Source of the DNA: Ovis canadensis
Lineage: Eukaryota > Chordata > Mammalia > Artiodactyla > Bovidae
DNA: 64,000 nt
Assembly (NCBI RefSeq): GCF_042477335.2
Contig: NC_091256.1
Span: forward strand, 41,371,001 to 41,435,000
Direction of reading: 5' to 3'
The translations under genes and the position numbers were made by a program. The notes below the pieces were generated by a model that did not search any database, was not told the DNA's origin, and worked only from the letters and a program-made list of their open reading frames with translations. This document shows, one piece after another, positions 33,945 through 45,749 of the stretch; the stretch's first letter is position 1, and each line of letters starts with the position of its first letter.

Positions 33945-34400
33945 GATATTTAACATTTCCAGAGTACTTGCCATGTCAGGAACAATGCCAAGGGTTTCAG
34001 TATGCATTATCTTATATAATCCCACAAAATCTCCTGAGGTCTCTGTGAAAGTGTTAGTCACTCAGTCGTGTCTGACTTTTTGCGACCCCATGGACTGCAG
34101 CCCGCCAGGCTCCTCTGCCCATGGAATTCTCCAGGCAAGAATACTGGAGTGGGCTGCCATTCCCTTCTCCCCGGGATCTTCCTGACTCAGGGAATCCAGC
34201 TCGCCATCTCCCGCGTTGTAGGCAGATCGTTTACTGTCTGAGCCACCAGGGAAGCCCAGGAGCCCCATGAGGTAGATATTCTTATTATTCCCATTTTATA
34301 GATAAGGGAACTAAATTTTAGATAAGTTTTAACTTGCCCTAGTCATCCAGCTAATGCTATTATTCCTGAAGTCAGAGCCCATGAACTTTATTATTAACTA
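33945..34400 (-). mobile_element. MIR SINE split by Bov-tA
   Basis: AGAGTACTTGCCATGTCAGG and TCTTATATAATCCCACAAAA before the SINE, then CATGAGGTAGATATTCTTAT and CCCATTTTATAGATAAGGGA after it, in MIR order. Confidence 0.75.
34042..34258 (-). mobile_element. Bov-tA SINE nested in MIR
   Basis: GTGAAAGTGTTAGTCACTCA to CCACCAGGGAAGCCCAG; TGAGGT occurs on both sides and may mark the target site. Confidence 0.85.
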
Positions 34401-34701
34401 AGCTTTTCTTTCCTGTTTGAAATTTGTCAGATGTCAACAGTAATTATACATTCTGTGATGTAATAAAATCGATGATAATCTCTCTTAGAGATTAGGGAAA
34501 ATTGTACAGACAAGAATGAACATATAAAACCCTTTCTTGTAATGTGTAGCTAGCCCAGTAGTTCAGAGTTTTAGGTTGAAAGTTATGTATTTTTTGTCCT
34601 TCATTATCTTAAAAACTTTTTTGTGAATAGCATCTGTTAAAATAGTGAAAAAATAATGGTCCATTTATTAATATATGAAATATTATTTGTAATTAACCAC
34701 A

Positions 34702-34974
34702 AACTACTTGGACTGCATTGAGACTTTGTTTTTATCACAAAGACCCCAAATAGCAGAATGGATGAAAGGGAGAGAGAGAGAAAGAGAGAAGGGAAGAGAG
34801 AGAAACAGATTATTACAATTTCTGTGAATGCTCATTGCTGGTATTTATAAATATATATATTTTTTCTCTGTTGTGCTGTCCTATTTGCTCCACGCTCTTG
34901 TAAGAAAGCTGATGTGAGAGTCAAGGCTGTATGAGAGAACATAATTACATAATTACACAACCTTCTTTCCCGTA
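34702..34974 (+). repeat. Local duplicated segment, copy A
   Basis: Shares ordered blocks with 37160-37376: CTTGG-CTGCATTGA, CAAATAGCAGAATGGA, TTTCTGTGAATGCTCATTG, AGCTGATG-GAGAG and GCTGTATGAGAGA. Copy A carries an extra GA-rich run at 34766-34806. Confidence 0.75.
34766..34806. repeat. GA-rich simple repeat
   Basis: GAAAGGGAGAGAGAGAGAAAG and onward; absent from the matching copy at 37160. Confidence 0.8.
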
Positions 34975-36353
34975 AATGGTCCCTTAAGCCTTTAGGTCAG
35001 CAATAGCGATAACTTAGTGGCTGTTCTTCTAAAGAACAAAGAAGTTCTATAGTTTTGATTTTAGAGAAAGCAATCTTTGTGTTTGCATACAACAATGCTT
35101 TGGTAAATGCTGTGTATTTAAGGGAAGAATAGGGTACCTTTGGGGGCTCAGTGAGTATTTTGATGTTAGTCTTAAAACATATTTTCATGCTGTGAATGAT
35201 AACTTGTGATAAACTGATGCTCTGGGTGTCTTAATGGTTGTTCTTTTCATCGCCAGTTTAGTATGACTCATTATGTAATGCTCTTTAATGTTTTGCTTGA
35301 ATTAATGTGAATGTTTTATGAGAATACCAGATTTCAAGGACTTATCAACAGCTTAATTCTTAGTTTGATGTTAAAGCGCATCAATTGAGGTATACATGTC
35401 ATCAAGGGAGAACTCCTCCTTTCATTGCCTTAACTTAAAAAGGAACATTAGAAAAGAAGTCACGTGGGTGTAGTAGAAAATCACTTTTGTTGCTGTGAGC
35501 AGTAAATCCTCTCTAAATGTACAACTGGGTTTTGTTTAGGTTCAAGAGAGGGCCAGTGAGATCAATCTGGTTGTGTAAGAACATATGGTCTAAGTCAGAA
35601 GAAACCTGAAATTTGGGGTAACTAGTTTTATCTCTTCGGGAAATCTGCTTACAACCATAGACTCTTGGGAATCTTAGAGGTTCCCTGGCCCCTCTTTCCT
35701 TGTGGTGAAATCTTTTCTTCTCTCTGTTCTTAGATGGCAGTTTTCCAGGGGGCCATTTCTCCTAGGGAGGAATATATGACTTTGATTTTCTTGTACTTGA
35801 AATTGGAGTAATACTTGTTTCTCACCGTCTCCTAGGTTATTGTGTTTATAAAAGACGTGTAGCTTGTTACCTTAATTTTACCAGCTGAATTTCTGTGTCT
35901 GTTAGTTCAAGGGCTGGCCACATTGTTAGAAAAAGGTGCTGTACTGAGATTGAGTAGGTGTTTATCCTAGGACATGTGAGAAGATGGCTATGTGTGCCTC
36001 TGATTGAGGGTTGTGGAGAGCCTATCTTGGTTGTTCCTGCTTATACTTGGCCATGATCTAGGCCTGGAAAGGGAATGAGATGGCTTCCAGCAGCCATTGT
36101 AGCTGTTACCAAAAAAAAAAAAAAAAAAAATGTTGATGGAACTTGTATCACATGGGTGCTTTTGTGTTTGATGGAACTAGATACATGACTAATTAATTTG
36201 TAAAGTGATTAAAAAGTGCCTAGTATGTGCCTGTAACTTTGAGGATTGGGTCGGTAAGGAGGACTGCCATGACTTAACACATAATGGCCTCAAGTGAGAC
36301 CGTCAGTATAGAGGTTGTTTGTCCTGGCCTGACCCAGAGTGTCACGTCACCTT
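34975..36353. other. Unassigned intron 1
   Basis: A20 run at 36111-36130; no gene or repeat recognised. Confidence 0.35.
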
Positions 36354-36367
36354 TCATGGCAAACTGA

Positions 36368-36581
36368 AAAGAGTCAGTTGCACAAATTATCTCTGACTCT
36401 TTGTGACCCCATGGACTGTAGCCCACCTGGCTCCTCTGTCCATGGAATTCTCCAGGCAAGAATACTGGAGTGGATTGCCATTTCCTTCTCCAAGGGATCT
36501 TCCGACTCAGGGATCAAACCCGGGTCTCCTGCATTGCAGGCAGACTCTTTACCCTCTGAGCCACCAGGGAAGCCTGGATTC
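36368..36581 (-). mobile_element. Bov-tA SINE
   Basis: Perfect 14-base target-site duplication TCATGGCAAACTGA at 36354-36367 and 36582-36595. Confidence 0.92.
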
Positions 36582-36689
36582 TCATGGCAAACTGAGAATC
36601 ACTTTAATGAGAGATGTTATGGAAGTGTTTTAAGCTTCTCAGAGAGGAGTTGACATACTGATCTGAAGGTCTTTGGAGCAGACTTATTT

Positions 36690-37038
36690 ATTAATATAAA
36701 AAATGTTTATTTATGTGTGCATGGCTGTGCTGGGTCTTTGTTGCTGTGTGCAGGCTTTCTCTAGTTAGTGAGCGGGGCCACTCTCTCGAGGTGCTCAGGC
36801 TTCTCACTGCAGTGGCTTGTCTTGTTGCGAAGCACAGGCTGTAGGTGCTTGGACTTCGCTGGTTGTGGCATGTGGGCTCGGCAGCTGCGGTTCCTGGGCT
36901 CGAGGGCGCGTGGGCTCAGCAGTTGTGGATCACCGGCTTAGTTGCCCTGTGGCACGTGGGATCCTCTTGGACCAGGGATCCAACCTGTGTCTTCCTCATT
37001 GGCAAGCAGACTCTTAACCACTAGACCATCAGGGAAGT
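36690..37038 (-). mobile_element. CHR-type SINE, long
   Basis: AATGTTTATTTATGTGTGCA tail (reversed), repeated GGCATGTGGGCTCGGCAGCTG-type units and the head TTAACCACTAGACCATCAGG. Flanked by a degenerate GAGCAGACTTATTTATTA / GAGCTGATTTATTACA pair. Confidence 0.8.
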
Positions 37039-37159
37039 CATGGAGCTGATTTATTACATTCATAATCTTTGTGTAGCAAGGCTTCCCTGTTGGTTCTTTT
37101 TAAAATTGAAATTTAAAGAGATCCTTTGAAAAAAAAAAAAAACCAAAGCAACGAAAAAC

Positions 37160-37376
37160 CTTACTTGGATTGCATTGAAATTTGCTTTTAATTTATCAGA
37201 AAGACCCAAAATAGCAGAATGGAAGGGCTTAGGAGAGGATTGATTGCTGTATTTTCTGTGAATGCTCATTGGTAGTAAAATTTATTTTTGCTATGCAGTG
37301 CCATCTTATAAGAGAGCTGATGCGAGAGCCAAAGCTGTATGAGAGAGCATAAACTTATACCTCCTGCTTTCTCTTA
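37160..37376 (+). repeat. Local duplicated segment, copy B
   Basis: Same orientation as copy A, 2457 bases downstream. Adjacent A14 run at 37129-37142 precedes it. Confidence 0.75.
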
Positions 37377-37672
37377 GACTAGGAACTAATAGTTATGTCC
37401 AAATGGGTAGTTTATAAGTCTTACCTTGCTAAGATTTGGGAAACACATTTTAATACAGTGAAAAATGTGTTGCTTATTGTTGAAGCTGGTTGATGAATAC
37501 ATGAAGGTGCATCATACTTTACTTCTTTGTATGTTTTAATATTTTATTGCACAGAATGTTCAGTTAAAAACACTATAAATATGTGACAGAAAATCTCACA
37601 TGGAGTCTTAGGAACTAGACTTCTAAATCTTATTAAAAACAAATGAGGAGACTTGAACTTCCGGCAATGCTT

Positions 37673-38389
37673 CAGTTCAGTTCAGTTCAGTTGCTTAGTC
37701 GTGTCCGACTCTCTGCGACCCCATGAATCGCAGCACGCCAGGCTCCCTGTCCATCACCAACTCCCGGAGTACACTCAGACTCACATCCATCGAGTCAGTG
37801 ATGCCATCCAGCCATCTCATCCTCTGTCGTCCCCTTCTCCTCCTGCCCCCATTCCCTCCCAGCATCAGAGTCTCTTCCAATGAGTCAGCTCTTCGCATGA
37901 GATGGCCAAAGTATTGGGGTTTCAGCTTCAGCATCAGTCCTTCCAATGAACACCCAGGACTGATCTCCTTCAGGATGGACTGGTTGGATCTCCTTGCAGT
38001 CCAAGGGACTCTCAAGAGTCTTCTCCAACACCACAGTTCAAAAGCATCAATTCTTCGGTGCTCAGCCTTCTTCACAGTCCAACTCTCACATCCATACGTG
38101 ACCACAGGAAAAACCATAGCCTTGACTAGGCAGACCTTTGTTGGCAAAGTAATATCTCTGCTTTTCAATATGCTGTCTAGGTTGGTCATAACTTTCCTTC
38201 CAAGGAGTAAGTGTCTTTTAATTTCATGGCTGCAATCACCATCTGCAGTGATTTTGGAGGCCCGCAAAATAAAGTCTGACACTGTTTCCACTATTTCCCC
38301 ATCTATTTGCCATGAAGTGATGGGACCAGATGCCATGATCTTAGTTTTCTGAATGTTGAGCTTTAAGCCAGCTTTTTCACTCTCCTCTT
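37673..38389 (-). mobile_element. BovB LINE, 3' end with clear target-site duplication
   Basis: Perfect 11-base duplication CGGCAATGCTT at 37662-37672 and 38390-38400. The 213-codon minus ORF 37695-38336 covers the thumb and C-terminal region downstream of YADD; long open frame and clear duplication suggest a young insertion. 5' truncated, so inactive. Confidence 0.93.
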
Positions 38390-38400
38390 CGGCAATGCTT

Positions 38401-38724
38401 ACATATGTATATTCTCAAGAAGGCTGAGTCTAACAAGGGTTGTGGCAGAGGGAATGGTTTCTGATCCACCTGGCACTAACCAATTTCTTCACTATTTAGC
38501 AAGATATTTATTTAAAGCCTTCTACTTGTCAGTCATTGTTCTAAGTACTGAGCAACAGCAGGGGACAAAACTGACAAAAATCCCTGGGTTGTTCTTGACA
38601 CATGCCAAGCACATTACACGTATTTTCCCACCTTATCCACAGTGCCCAGTGCAATGCTAGATGGTGAGGTATACCTTCAGTGAAAGTGTGTTAAATGAAT
38701 AACTGTATAGAGTAAGTGTGGTTT
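38401..38724. other. Unassigned intron 1
   Basis: May contain a MIR remnant at about 38505-38590; otherwise nothing recognised. Confidence 0.35.
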
Positions 38725-38875
38725 TTATTCCCATTTGACAGTTGAGGTCACTAACGCTTAAAGAGGTTACTTGACTCAAGTCACACAGCTGTTAATGACG
38801 GAGCTAGGTCTTAAACTCAGGTCCTTGTGCCCTCAGGTCCGTGCTGTGAATCATGACCTTGTACTGCCTCCAAGA
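38725..38875 (-). mobile_element. MIR SINE
   Basis: TTCCCATTTGACAGTTGAGG, AGTCACACAGCTGTTAATGA and GAGCTAGGTCTTAAACTCAG in reversed MIR order. Confidence 0.75.
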
Positions 38876-38977
38876 TAGAGGATAGGTGTCTACAACTGAG
38901 CACTTGCATGTCCACAGACGCTTTCTCACCCACTATCACTTTTGTACAGACGAGCCTTAGTATCTAGGTGAGTGTGT

Positions 38978-39353
38978 TGTTGTTTAGTTGCTAAGTCGTG
39001 CCCGACTTTTTTGTAACCCCCATTCAGAAAACTAAGATCACGGCATCTGGTCCCATCACTTCATGGCAAATAGATGGGGAAATAGTGGAAACAGTGTCAG
39101 ACTTTATTTTGGGGGGCTCCAAAATCACTGCAGATGGTGACTGCAGCCATGAAATTAAAAGACACTTACTCCTTGGAAGGAAAGTTATGACCAATCTAGA
39201 TAGCCTGCCAGGCTCCTCTGACCATGGGATTTCCCAGGGAAGGATACTGGAGTGGGTTGCTGTTTTTTTTCTCCAACCTATGGATCAAACCTGAGTCTCC
39301 TGCATTGGCAGACAGCTTTTTTTTTTTTTTACCACTGAGCCACCAGAAAAGCC
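38978..39353 (-). mobile_element. Bov-tA SINE interrupted by a BovB fragment
   Basis: BovA body 38978-39021 (TTTAGTTGCTAAGTCGTGCC) breaks at GTAACCCCC and resumes at 39204 with CTGCCAGGCTCCTCTGACCA, ending in CCACCAGAAAAGCCC. A few bases of the SINE are lost at the junction. Confidence 0.8.
39022..39203 (+). mobile_element. BovB internal fragment inside the SINE
   Basis: 182 bases, both ends internal to BovB: no 3' tail and no 5' end. Translated SGPITSWQIDGEIVETVSDF. It is nearly the reverse complement of 38173-38354. Confidence 0.85.
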
Positions 39354-39854
39354 CTTAGGGTGAATATCCTCAGATGCAATTACATTAAATCTCCAATCAC
39401 TTAAAACATCAGCTATTAGATATTCTTATTGTGGTTTAAGTTGGTTTATTTTTCTTGTTTTAAATTGTCCTTATCTTTACTCTTAATCCCTCTTATAATG
39501 TTTGGTAAAATATTACTCTAGCACTATGCTCTCATAGTGGGTCTTCAACAGATGTTTTTTAGAATAAAAACCTGGGAGGGCCTAATAGCTAATTTTCTCA
39601 GTCATCTTTGTCCTCAGCTACATATTAATGTGTATTTACTTGAGATTCACCGTTATGTTTTTCCCATCCAGTTAGTTGATATCTGATAGTTGGTTGTCTT
39701 ACTACCAATACTGTAGATGTCGGTGGCACTTGTGATACAGTAGAGGTGTAGGCTTTTTAAAATTAAAGATCTACTTGGCGTGTGAGAAATACTTGTTATC
39801 TCTGGTAAGCAATCAATAACTCTACATTGGAAATGCAATACCTGGGTCAGAGGA
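39354..39854. other. Unassigned intron 1
   Basis: Nothing recognised. Confidence 0.35.
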
Positions 39855-40030
39855 GATATCATGGGCTTTGGAGTCAGATAGAGCTCACTTACTCATTTTT
39901 TTTTTTTCAGTTATTATGTGACCTTCGACAAGTTGCATAAATTCCGTGAAGTTTAACTTTCTCTTTAATAATATAAAGGGTTCTATAATATCTGCTGCAA
40001 TAATAATTATGTGAGTGCTTACTATATGAA
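39855..40030 (+). mobile_element. MIR SINE (fragment)
   Basis: GGGCTTTGGAGTCAGATAGA, TTATGTGACCTTCGACAAGT and TATCTGCTGCAATAATAATT follow MIR. T12 at 39896-39907. Confidence 0.55.
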
Positions 40031-41154
40031 AAACCAAGAATTATGGCATAGCAAGTTTAGATAACCCTGCCCTTATGTCACACAGTCACTAACAGCGGAT
40101 ATAAACCCAGAATAGAAATCCAGATCTGCCTAATTGCCAAACTTGTACCTAGTTGCTGGTAGGAAAGCCATAAATATAGTCCCTGCTACTTATTTTTTCA
40201 AGTAGTTTCTCTACATTTCAAAAAGAACATTAGAATATATTTATATTGAAAGGTGATTTTAAAAGGCAGTGCTTTTTTTTTTTTTTTTTTTTAGTACTCT
40301 TTTTAAAAAAAGGTACCTGTTGGAGAAAGTTCTATAGGTAATTTGGTTCATAAGACCAGATTTGAATTTCAAAATCTAATAAATTCCTTGATTATATTTA
40401 TTCAAATATTACATAGAGAGGAAAAATAGAGTGCATGAACACAGAAAACCCTGGGTAGCCCTCAAGAGAGACAAGATAATTTTTAGAAATGGCTTGATTT
40501 TGAGAAAGAGAAATGAGGTTTAAGTATATTAAGAATTAACCATATTTTAACGTTGGTCTAATTTCAAACAAGTAAGTCTATTTCAGTTCGTGTCAGAGGT
40601 GTCTTTAAGTGCAAGGCCTTTAAGCGTGTTGTTTTTAGTAGACAAGCATGACTAGTTGGAACAATATCTTTTTGTAATCCCGCCTTTAAAAAGTTGCTGA
40701 GCAGGAGAAATCCAGAGACAAGCTGTCTTTGAAGCTTTTTGTGGCATATTTGAGAATTGAGTAGTCAAGAGCTTTGTGTCTTAATGATGTGTCTGCTCTT
40801 ATGTGTAATGTTCAGTCAAATGCCAAGTCGTAAAAGCTTGTCTACCTCCCCACTCCCCCTAATTAAAAAAAAAAAGTTGTTTTTCTTCTGTATATCTGCA
40901 TGGGAATAGGAGAAATAGGCTTTTGTCCTAAGAATAGAAAAAAAGACATTGCACAAATCAAGTGTATTTTAGTTGGGTCTAGAACTTCATTGTAAATTGA
41001 AACTCTTCACATAAACTGAAAGCAGCGCCTTGGTTCAGTACTTAGAGTTAGGATATAAATGCCTTTTTGCTTAGGTCACTGGATCCTAAGTTAAATATCA
41101 TCCTCTCTAGTGTATAGTTGGGTAGCAGAGTGAAGTGATCTAGAATTTATTACC
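40031..41154. other. Unassigned intron 1
   Basis: T20 run at 40273-40292; 40070-40140 may hold a reversed MIR remnant (TGTCACACAGTCACTAACAG). Otherwise nothing recognised. Confidence 0.35.
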
Positions 41155-41287
41155 AAAAGTGTGGTCTGTGGACCAGCAGCATTGGTGCCTTTTGGAAATG
41201 TAAAATGTCAGACCCAGTCCTTAGACAGCTTAATCAAAGTATTCGGGTGATTTGTGTGTGTCTCAGAGTCTGAAAAGCACCAGTTGA
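41155..41287 (+). mobile_element. MER5A (hAT-Charlie)
   Basis: AAAGTGTGGTCTGTGGACCAG, TTGGAAATGTAAAATGTCAG and TCTGAAAAGCACCAG in order. Confidence 0.65.
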
Positions 41288-41324
41288 ACATGAGCTATAG
41301 ACGTGAATCTGACACTTTCTAATG

Positions 41325-41460
41325 TTGTGACTTTGGGCAACTTATTTAACCTCCTAAGTTTCAGTTTCCTAGTTTGTAGAACAGAGATAATAATGGTATA
41401 TGTGCAGTGCTTAGAGGAATGGAGTTCACAGGAAGTGCTTCGTTAGAATTAGCAGGGTAT
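41325..41460 (+). mobile_element. MIR SINE
   Basis: TGTGACTTTGGGCAACTTAT, TTTCAGTTTCCTAGTTTGTA and AGAGATAATAATGGTATATG match the MIR core well. Confidence 0.8.
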
Positions 41461-42916
41461 TTTTAAGGTGTGGGGTACACTATGTGCAGCACGTGAGTAA
41501 TTACAGGGTAAAATGCCAATGTTTGTTACCATGAACCCCATTATTAATTTATTGGTGAAGGTATTACAAATAGCTTTAGGATCATATACTATGATTATCT
41601 TTCTGTATCAGTGTTACTTGTCATGGAATAGCAAAGTGAGAAGTAGATAACTTATAACTTTTGAGCATGAATAAAATCAATTTAAATACAAATTCAGAGT
41701 AAGAACTTTAATCATCCCATAAATCACCAGAAGGTTGTAGTTGAGGATTTGACCATCTTTGCCAAAAGTACCAAAGGCAACACCTTAAGGTTATCATAGG
41801 GCTGTTTTCTTTCTACCTGAATTGCCTCGTAAAACTGTACCTTCTTAGAAAGAGGGTGGAAGAAAGGAAGGGGGAGAATGACCTGCAGACTCTCTTCCTC
41901 CCCCCACCTCTTCCTGTCTACCTTCTTTCCTCCATTAACCTCCAAGAGTTGTTGACTTCTGCTTTAGATGTTGGAATCTTCTATACATATTAGAGAAGAA
42001 AAAAACCTAGTGCCTACATTTTATAATTCTATATGTAGAATTAAGTTTTGCTGTTAATAATTATTTAATATTAGTTTTTAAAAAGACTAGTCAAGCCAAA
42101 TTTCTGTAAGAACTGTGTTAAATGTATGTCTGTCTTGTCTGTGGGAGAAAACTACAGACTGCAAAGTTTAAATGCTGAAAGTGCCCCTTTGAGGTTTGTC
42201 CTGATGGGGCTTTATCTGTAAACCTGCATTGTTGGAAATGCTTCATAGAGTAACTGTGTGGTTTCCTTTACTCATAGAACTGTTAGGTCAGTGGGAAAGA
42301 ATTACAAGACAGAGCTGCCAAATAAACTATGAAAAACGTAATAGGCAAACTTCTAAAATCTTAGATATTGGCATATCTCAACAATCCGTACTGTTCTAAG
42401 GTGTGATAGCTTAGGAGTGAATATGATTTGAATTTAATATATTTTTAAAGACTGTCAAATTCAGAACTAGCAGATCTATCTCCTGACCCTAACCATGGTC
42501 CTAAAGTAAATTGCTTCAGGAAATTGGATCCCAAAGATTACAATCTTTTTCCTTAGGTGGGAAATTTTGAAGTGTGTCTGTATTCCACTGGAGATCAAAG
42601 AGATGAAAGAATTTTGTGCTGATTGACGTGACAGCTGTGGATTGAGCAAAACTTCTTTTTGAAAGGGCTGTCTTACCTTGAAGATTATGACTTTGGAGGA
42701 ACTAAGGTGAAGCAGTAGAAAGAATCAGAAAGTGTGCAATTCCTTAAAACTTTATTGGCTTAAATAAAATTTGGTCTGTGTTATGCATAATTAAAAAACC
42801 CTTTACACTTTGTGCAACAACAAAAAAAATGCTGAAAGTGCCCTAATATAGAATTAGAATATTTTGTATTTTATTTTACTTTATTTAGGTGTTAAAAGTG
42901 ATTAAGCGTATATAGA
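41461..42916. other. Unassigned intron 1
   Basis: Nothing recognised. Confidence 0.35.
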
Positions 42917-42924
42917 ATTAGGTT

Positions 42925-43152
42925 GGGCTTCCTTGGTGGTTCAAATGGTAAAGAATCTGCTTGCATTGCAGGACACCTGAGTTTGATCCCTGGGTTGAAA
43001 ATATCCCCTGGAAGAGGGCATGGCAGCCCACTCCAGTATTCATGCCTGGAGAATCCCATGGACAGAGGAGCCTGGTGGGTTACAGTCCATAGGGTTGCAA
43101 AGAGTCAGACACAATTGAGCAACTGACACTTTCACTTTTATTTTTTTTCAGG
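42925..43152 (+). mobile_element. Bov-tA SINE
   Basis: GGGCTTCCTTGGTGGTTCAA head to TTTCACTTTTATTTTTTTTC tail. Flanked by ATTAGGTT at 42917-42924 and 43153-43160. Confidence 0.88.
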
Positions 43153-43160
43153 ATTAGGTT

Positions 43161-44899
43161 ACAAATAAACCTTGGGAACTTTTGGTAGGCCTATGGTATA
43201 CTGAGTTTGCTGGCCCTACAGATTTTTTTGTTTTGTTTTGAATATCAAAACCTCAGCCTTATCAGTGATAGACCATTTGGAAAAAATGACTTTGGTGTAT
43301 GGCAACAGTTGGCCTCCACAGGATTAGGCAACAGAGGCCAACTTAGTCTCTTGGCATTACTGAATGACCCCAGGCTTTCTCCTGAGGGGCAGGACCTGCT
43401 TCTCTGCAGTTTATGACATGGACGAGTTACCCCAGGAAAGAACTCTGAAGGGACTGAGCCACTTGTGTCTAGCTTCCCAAACTCACCAGTCATGTAGGTC
43501 ACAAATGGGTCTTGGACTTTCAGTGCATAGTGTGTGTCTGCTACTTTAGTACAGAAAAATGTTTTTTGAACCTTACAAGACCTATTAGAGAGTGATGTCC
43601 TGAGCCAAAAGCAAGTGAAGCTGTAAAACAATGTTTTTAGAAAAATGGTTCTGAAATAAGCCTGGAGTAGTGATTTATAGAGCTAGTCATAAAAGATTTT
43701 TCTTCCCTGAGATGAACAGAATACCCATCAACAAAAGTAATAAGGAGCCAAGATACTTTCTTCAGTTAAAAAAATATGTATAATAAAATAAATAGTACCG
43801 TAATAAATCAGATTTACTATGAATATATTCTAGACCCAGACTGCTAAAGTAGTCTCCAAGATATAAAGCAAGTTAGACTTGCTGTTTACTGTAGACTTGT
43901 AGTTTACTGATTTTCCTTATTACCAGAACCTAAGCAGTGTAAAAGGATTAACTAAAGCATTAAGATACATGCTAAATAAGGGAATGGAAAAGATTAATAA
44001 GAGGAGACCAGATTGACAAGAAACTCTGATTTGTCTCTTTAGTAATAATCAAGCTGTAAGAAAACATGGGAAATCTTTAAATAGAACTGTTTCATTTTCT
44101 CCATTCAATTAAACAACAAATATTGTCAACTGTTCCTTCAGTGTGTAACTTGAATTTGAACGTTTCTCTTTTTTTGCACAGCAGCCAACATTGTCTAAAC
44201 AGACACACATGCGCACATACACACACAAACACAAGCTTGTTTATTTTTATGTAGCTGGATCTACCTACCTGTACACACATACACTGTGTGTGTGTGTGTT
44301 TGAAGAGAAAAAATGGTCTGACAAAACTACAGGTACTACACTTGGGTTTTGGAGAAGTAAACCCTGAAACAGTTCTTTTTGTTCTGGCCTAGACTTGGTT
44401 ATTTATCTTAGAGCAGAAGCAGGGAACATTGAAACACATAGAAGTGGTTATGTCATCAACGAAGAGTGAGTCCATGGTATACAGGCCTCTGTATTAGCTT
44501 TATTGGGTGTACAGAAAACATGATTTTGATCTCTTAGATCAGAAATGTCGGATATGTGTCGGGCATGCTAGTATTCCTTTTTCCCTGAGCAGACTTGACT
44601 AACTTCCTATGGCACTGTGGAATTGGCTTCTAGTCCCTCTTAATACCTTTCTCTTCCTAGCAGGCCATTATCATCTGATTAGAGATGATAACATGAAGCC
44701 CTTTCAGACTTATTTTATAAGTGAGGGCCCTGGGCAATGTCATCTCCTAAGGCTTCAGATACCATCTCACTGTGTTTAGGGCTCTGAAACCTTTATGGCT
44801 TTGATCCTAGTTACAATAGTTTAACTCTAGACTCTCTCCTCTGCAGTGGGCAGCAGCTGAAATCTCTGTTCATTTCTGTTAGCTTTATTTTAGCTGCTT
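43161..44899. other. Unassigned intron 1
   Basis: Overlapping short ORFs at 43207-43631 on both strands lack family features. CA/TG runs occur near 44205-44302. Confidence 0.35.
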
Positions 44900-44911
44900 G
44901 CGTCTTGCTCT

Positions 44912-45114
44912 GCTCAGTTGCTCAGTGATGTCCAACTCTTTGCCACCCCATGAACTGTAGCTCATGAGGCTCTTCTGTCCCAGGCAAGAATACCAGAGAG
45001 AGTTGCTATTTCCTTTTCCAGGAGATCTTCCTGACCCAGGGATTGAGCCTGTGTCTCTTGCATCTCCTGCTTTGGCAGGTGGGTTCTTTACCACTAGTAC
45101 CACCTGAGAAGCCC
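44912..45114 (-). mobile_element. Bov-tA SINE
   Basis: GCTCAGTTGCTCAGTGATGT to CCACCTGAGAAGCCC. Its left flank GCGTCTTGCTCT (44900-44911) and right flank GCATCTTGCCCT (45115-45126) form a diverged target-site duplication. Confidence 0.85.
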
Positions 45115-45126
45115 GCATCTTGCCCT

Positions 45127-45255
45127 GCTGCTGCTGCTAAGTCGCTTCAGTCGTGTCCGACTCTGTGCGACCCCATGGACGGCAGCCCACCAGGCTCCCC
45201 CTCCCTTGGGATTTTCCAGGCAAGAACACTGAGTGGGTTGCCATTGCCTTCTCCG
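45127..45255 (-). mobile_element. BovA / Bov-A2-type monomer
   Basis: GCTGCTGCTGCTAAGTCGCT to ATTGCCTTCTCCG. Perfect 12-base target-site duplication GCATCTTGCCCT at 45115-45126 and 45256-45267. Confidence 0.92.
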
Positions 45256-45267
45256 GCATCTTGCCCT

Positions 45268-45749
45268 ATCCATGTGTAATTTTTAAATGTCAGCCAAAAC
45301 TTATGGTAGAGTTCATACTTAGAAATTGGGGGACACGTGCTCTTCTCTTTGAATCTCTCTTTTTTCGTTTCTTCCCTTCATTTGCTAGCTATTTTAGATG
45401 CCCCAAACTCTGTTTTTTCAAGCCAGTAAGTCTGTGAATTTTAATCTTAATTTTAGCTGTCCTGCATAGCACAAACTGGGACCTGCCTTCAGAATAAAAG
45501 TCATTCAAACCAACCAACCAACCTGGAAATTCACCCAGGACTATTCCCTTCTTCCAGGTATAACCCCTGACTCCCTATCTCCCCACACTTTGGTCTTCTC
45601 CTGTGATTTTCTCTCTGCTTTTGGTAGCTCTCCAGTGCCTTTGGTAGTTGATTTTTTAATATTTTGCCCAGAGTTTTTAGTTATCATGGGCAGGAGGATT
45701 GCCCCATATAGGAGCAATTGCCCATGACTTCTTGGTCCTTTCCTTTTTT
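45268..45749. other. Unassigned intron 1
   Basis: Nothing recognised. Confidence 0.35.

Noticed and set aside
37723..38352. 209-codon + strand ORF
   Set aside because: Antisense of the BovB RT frame; an open shadow.
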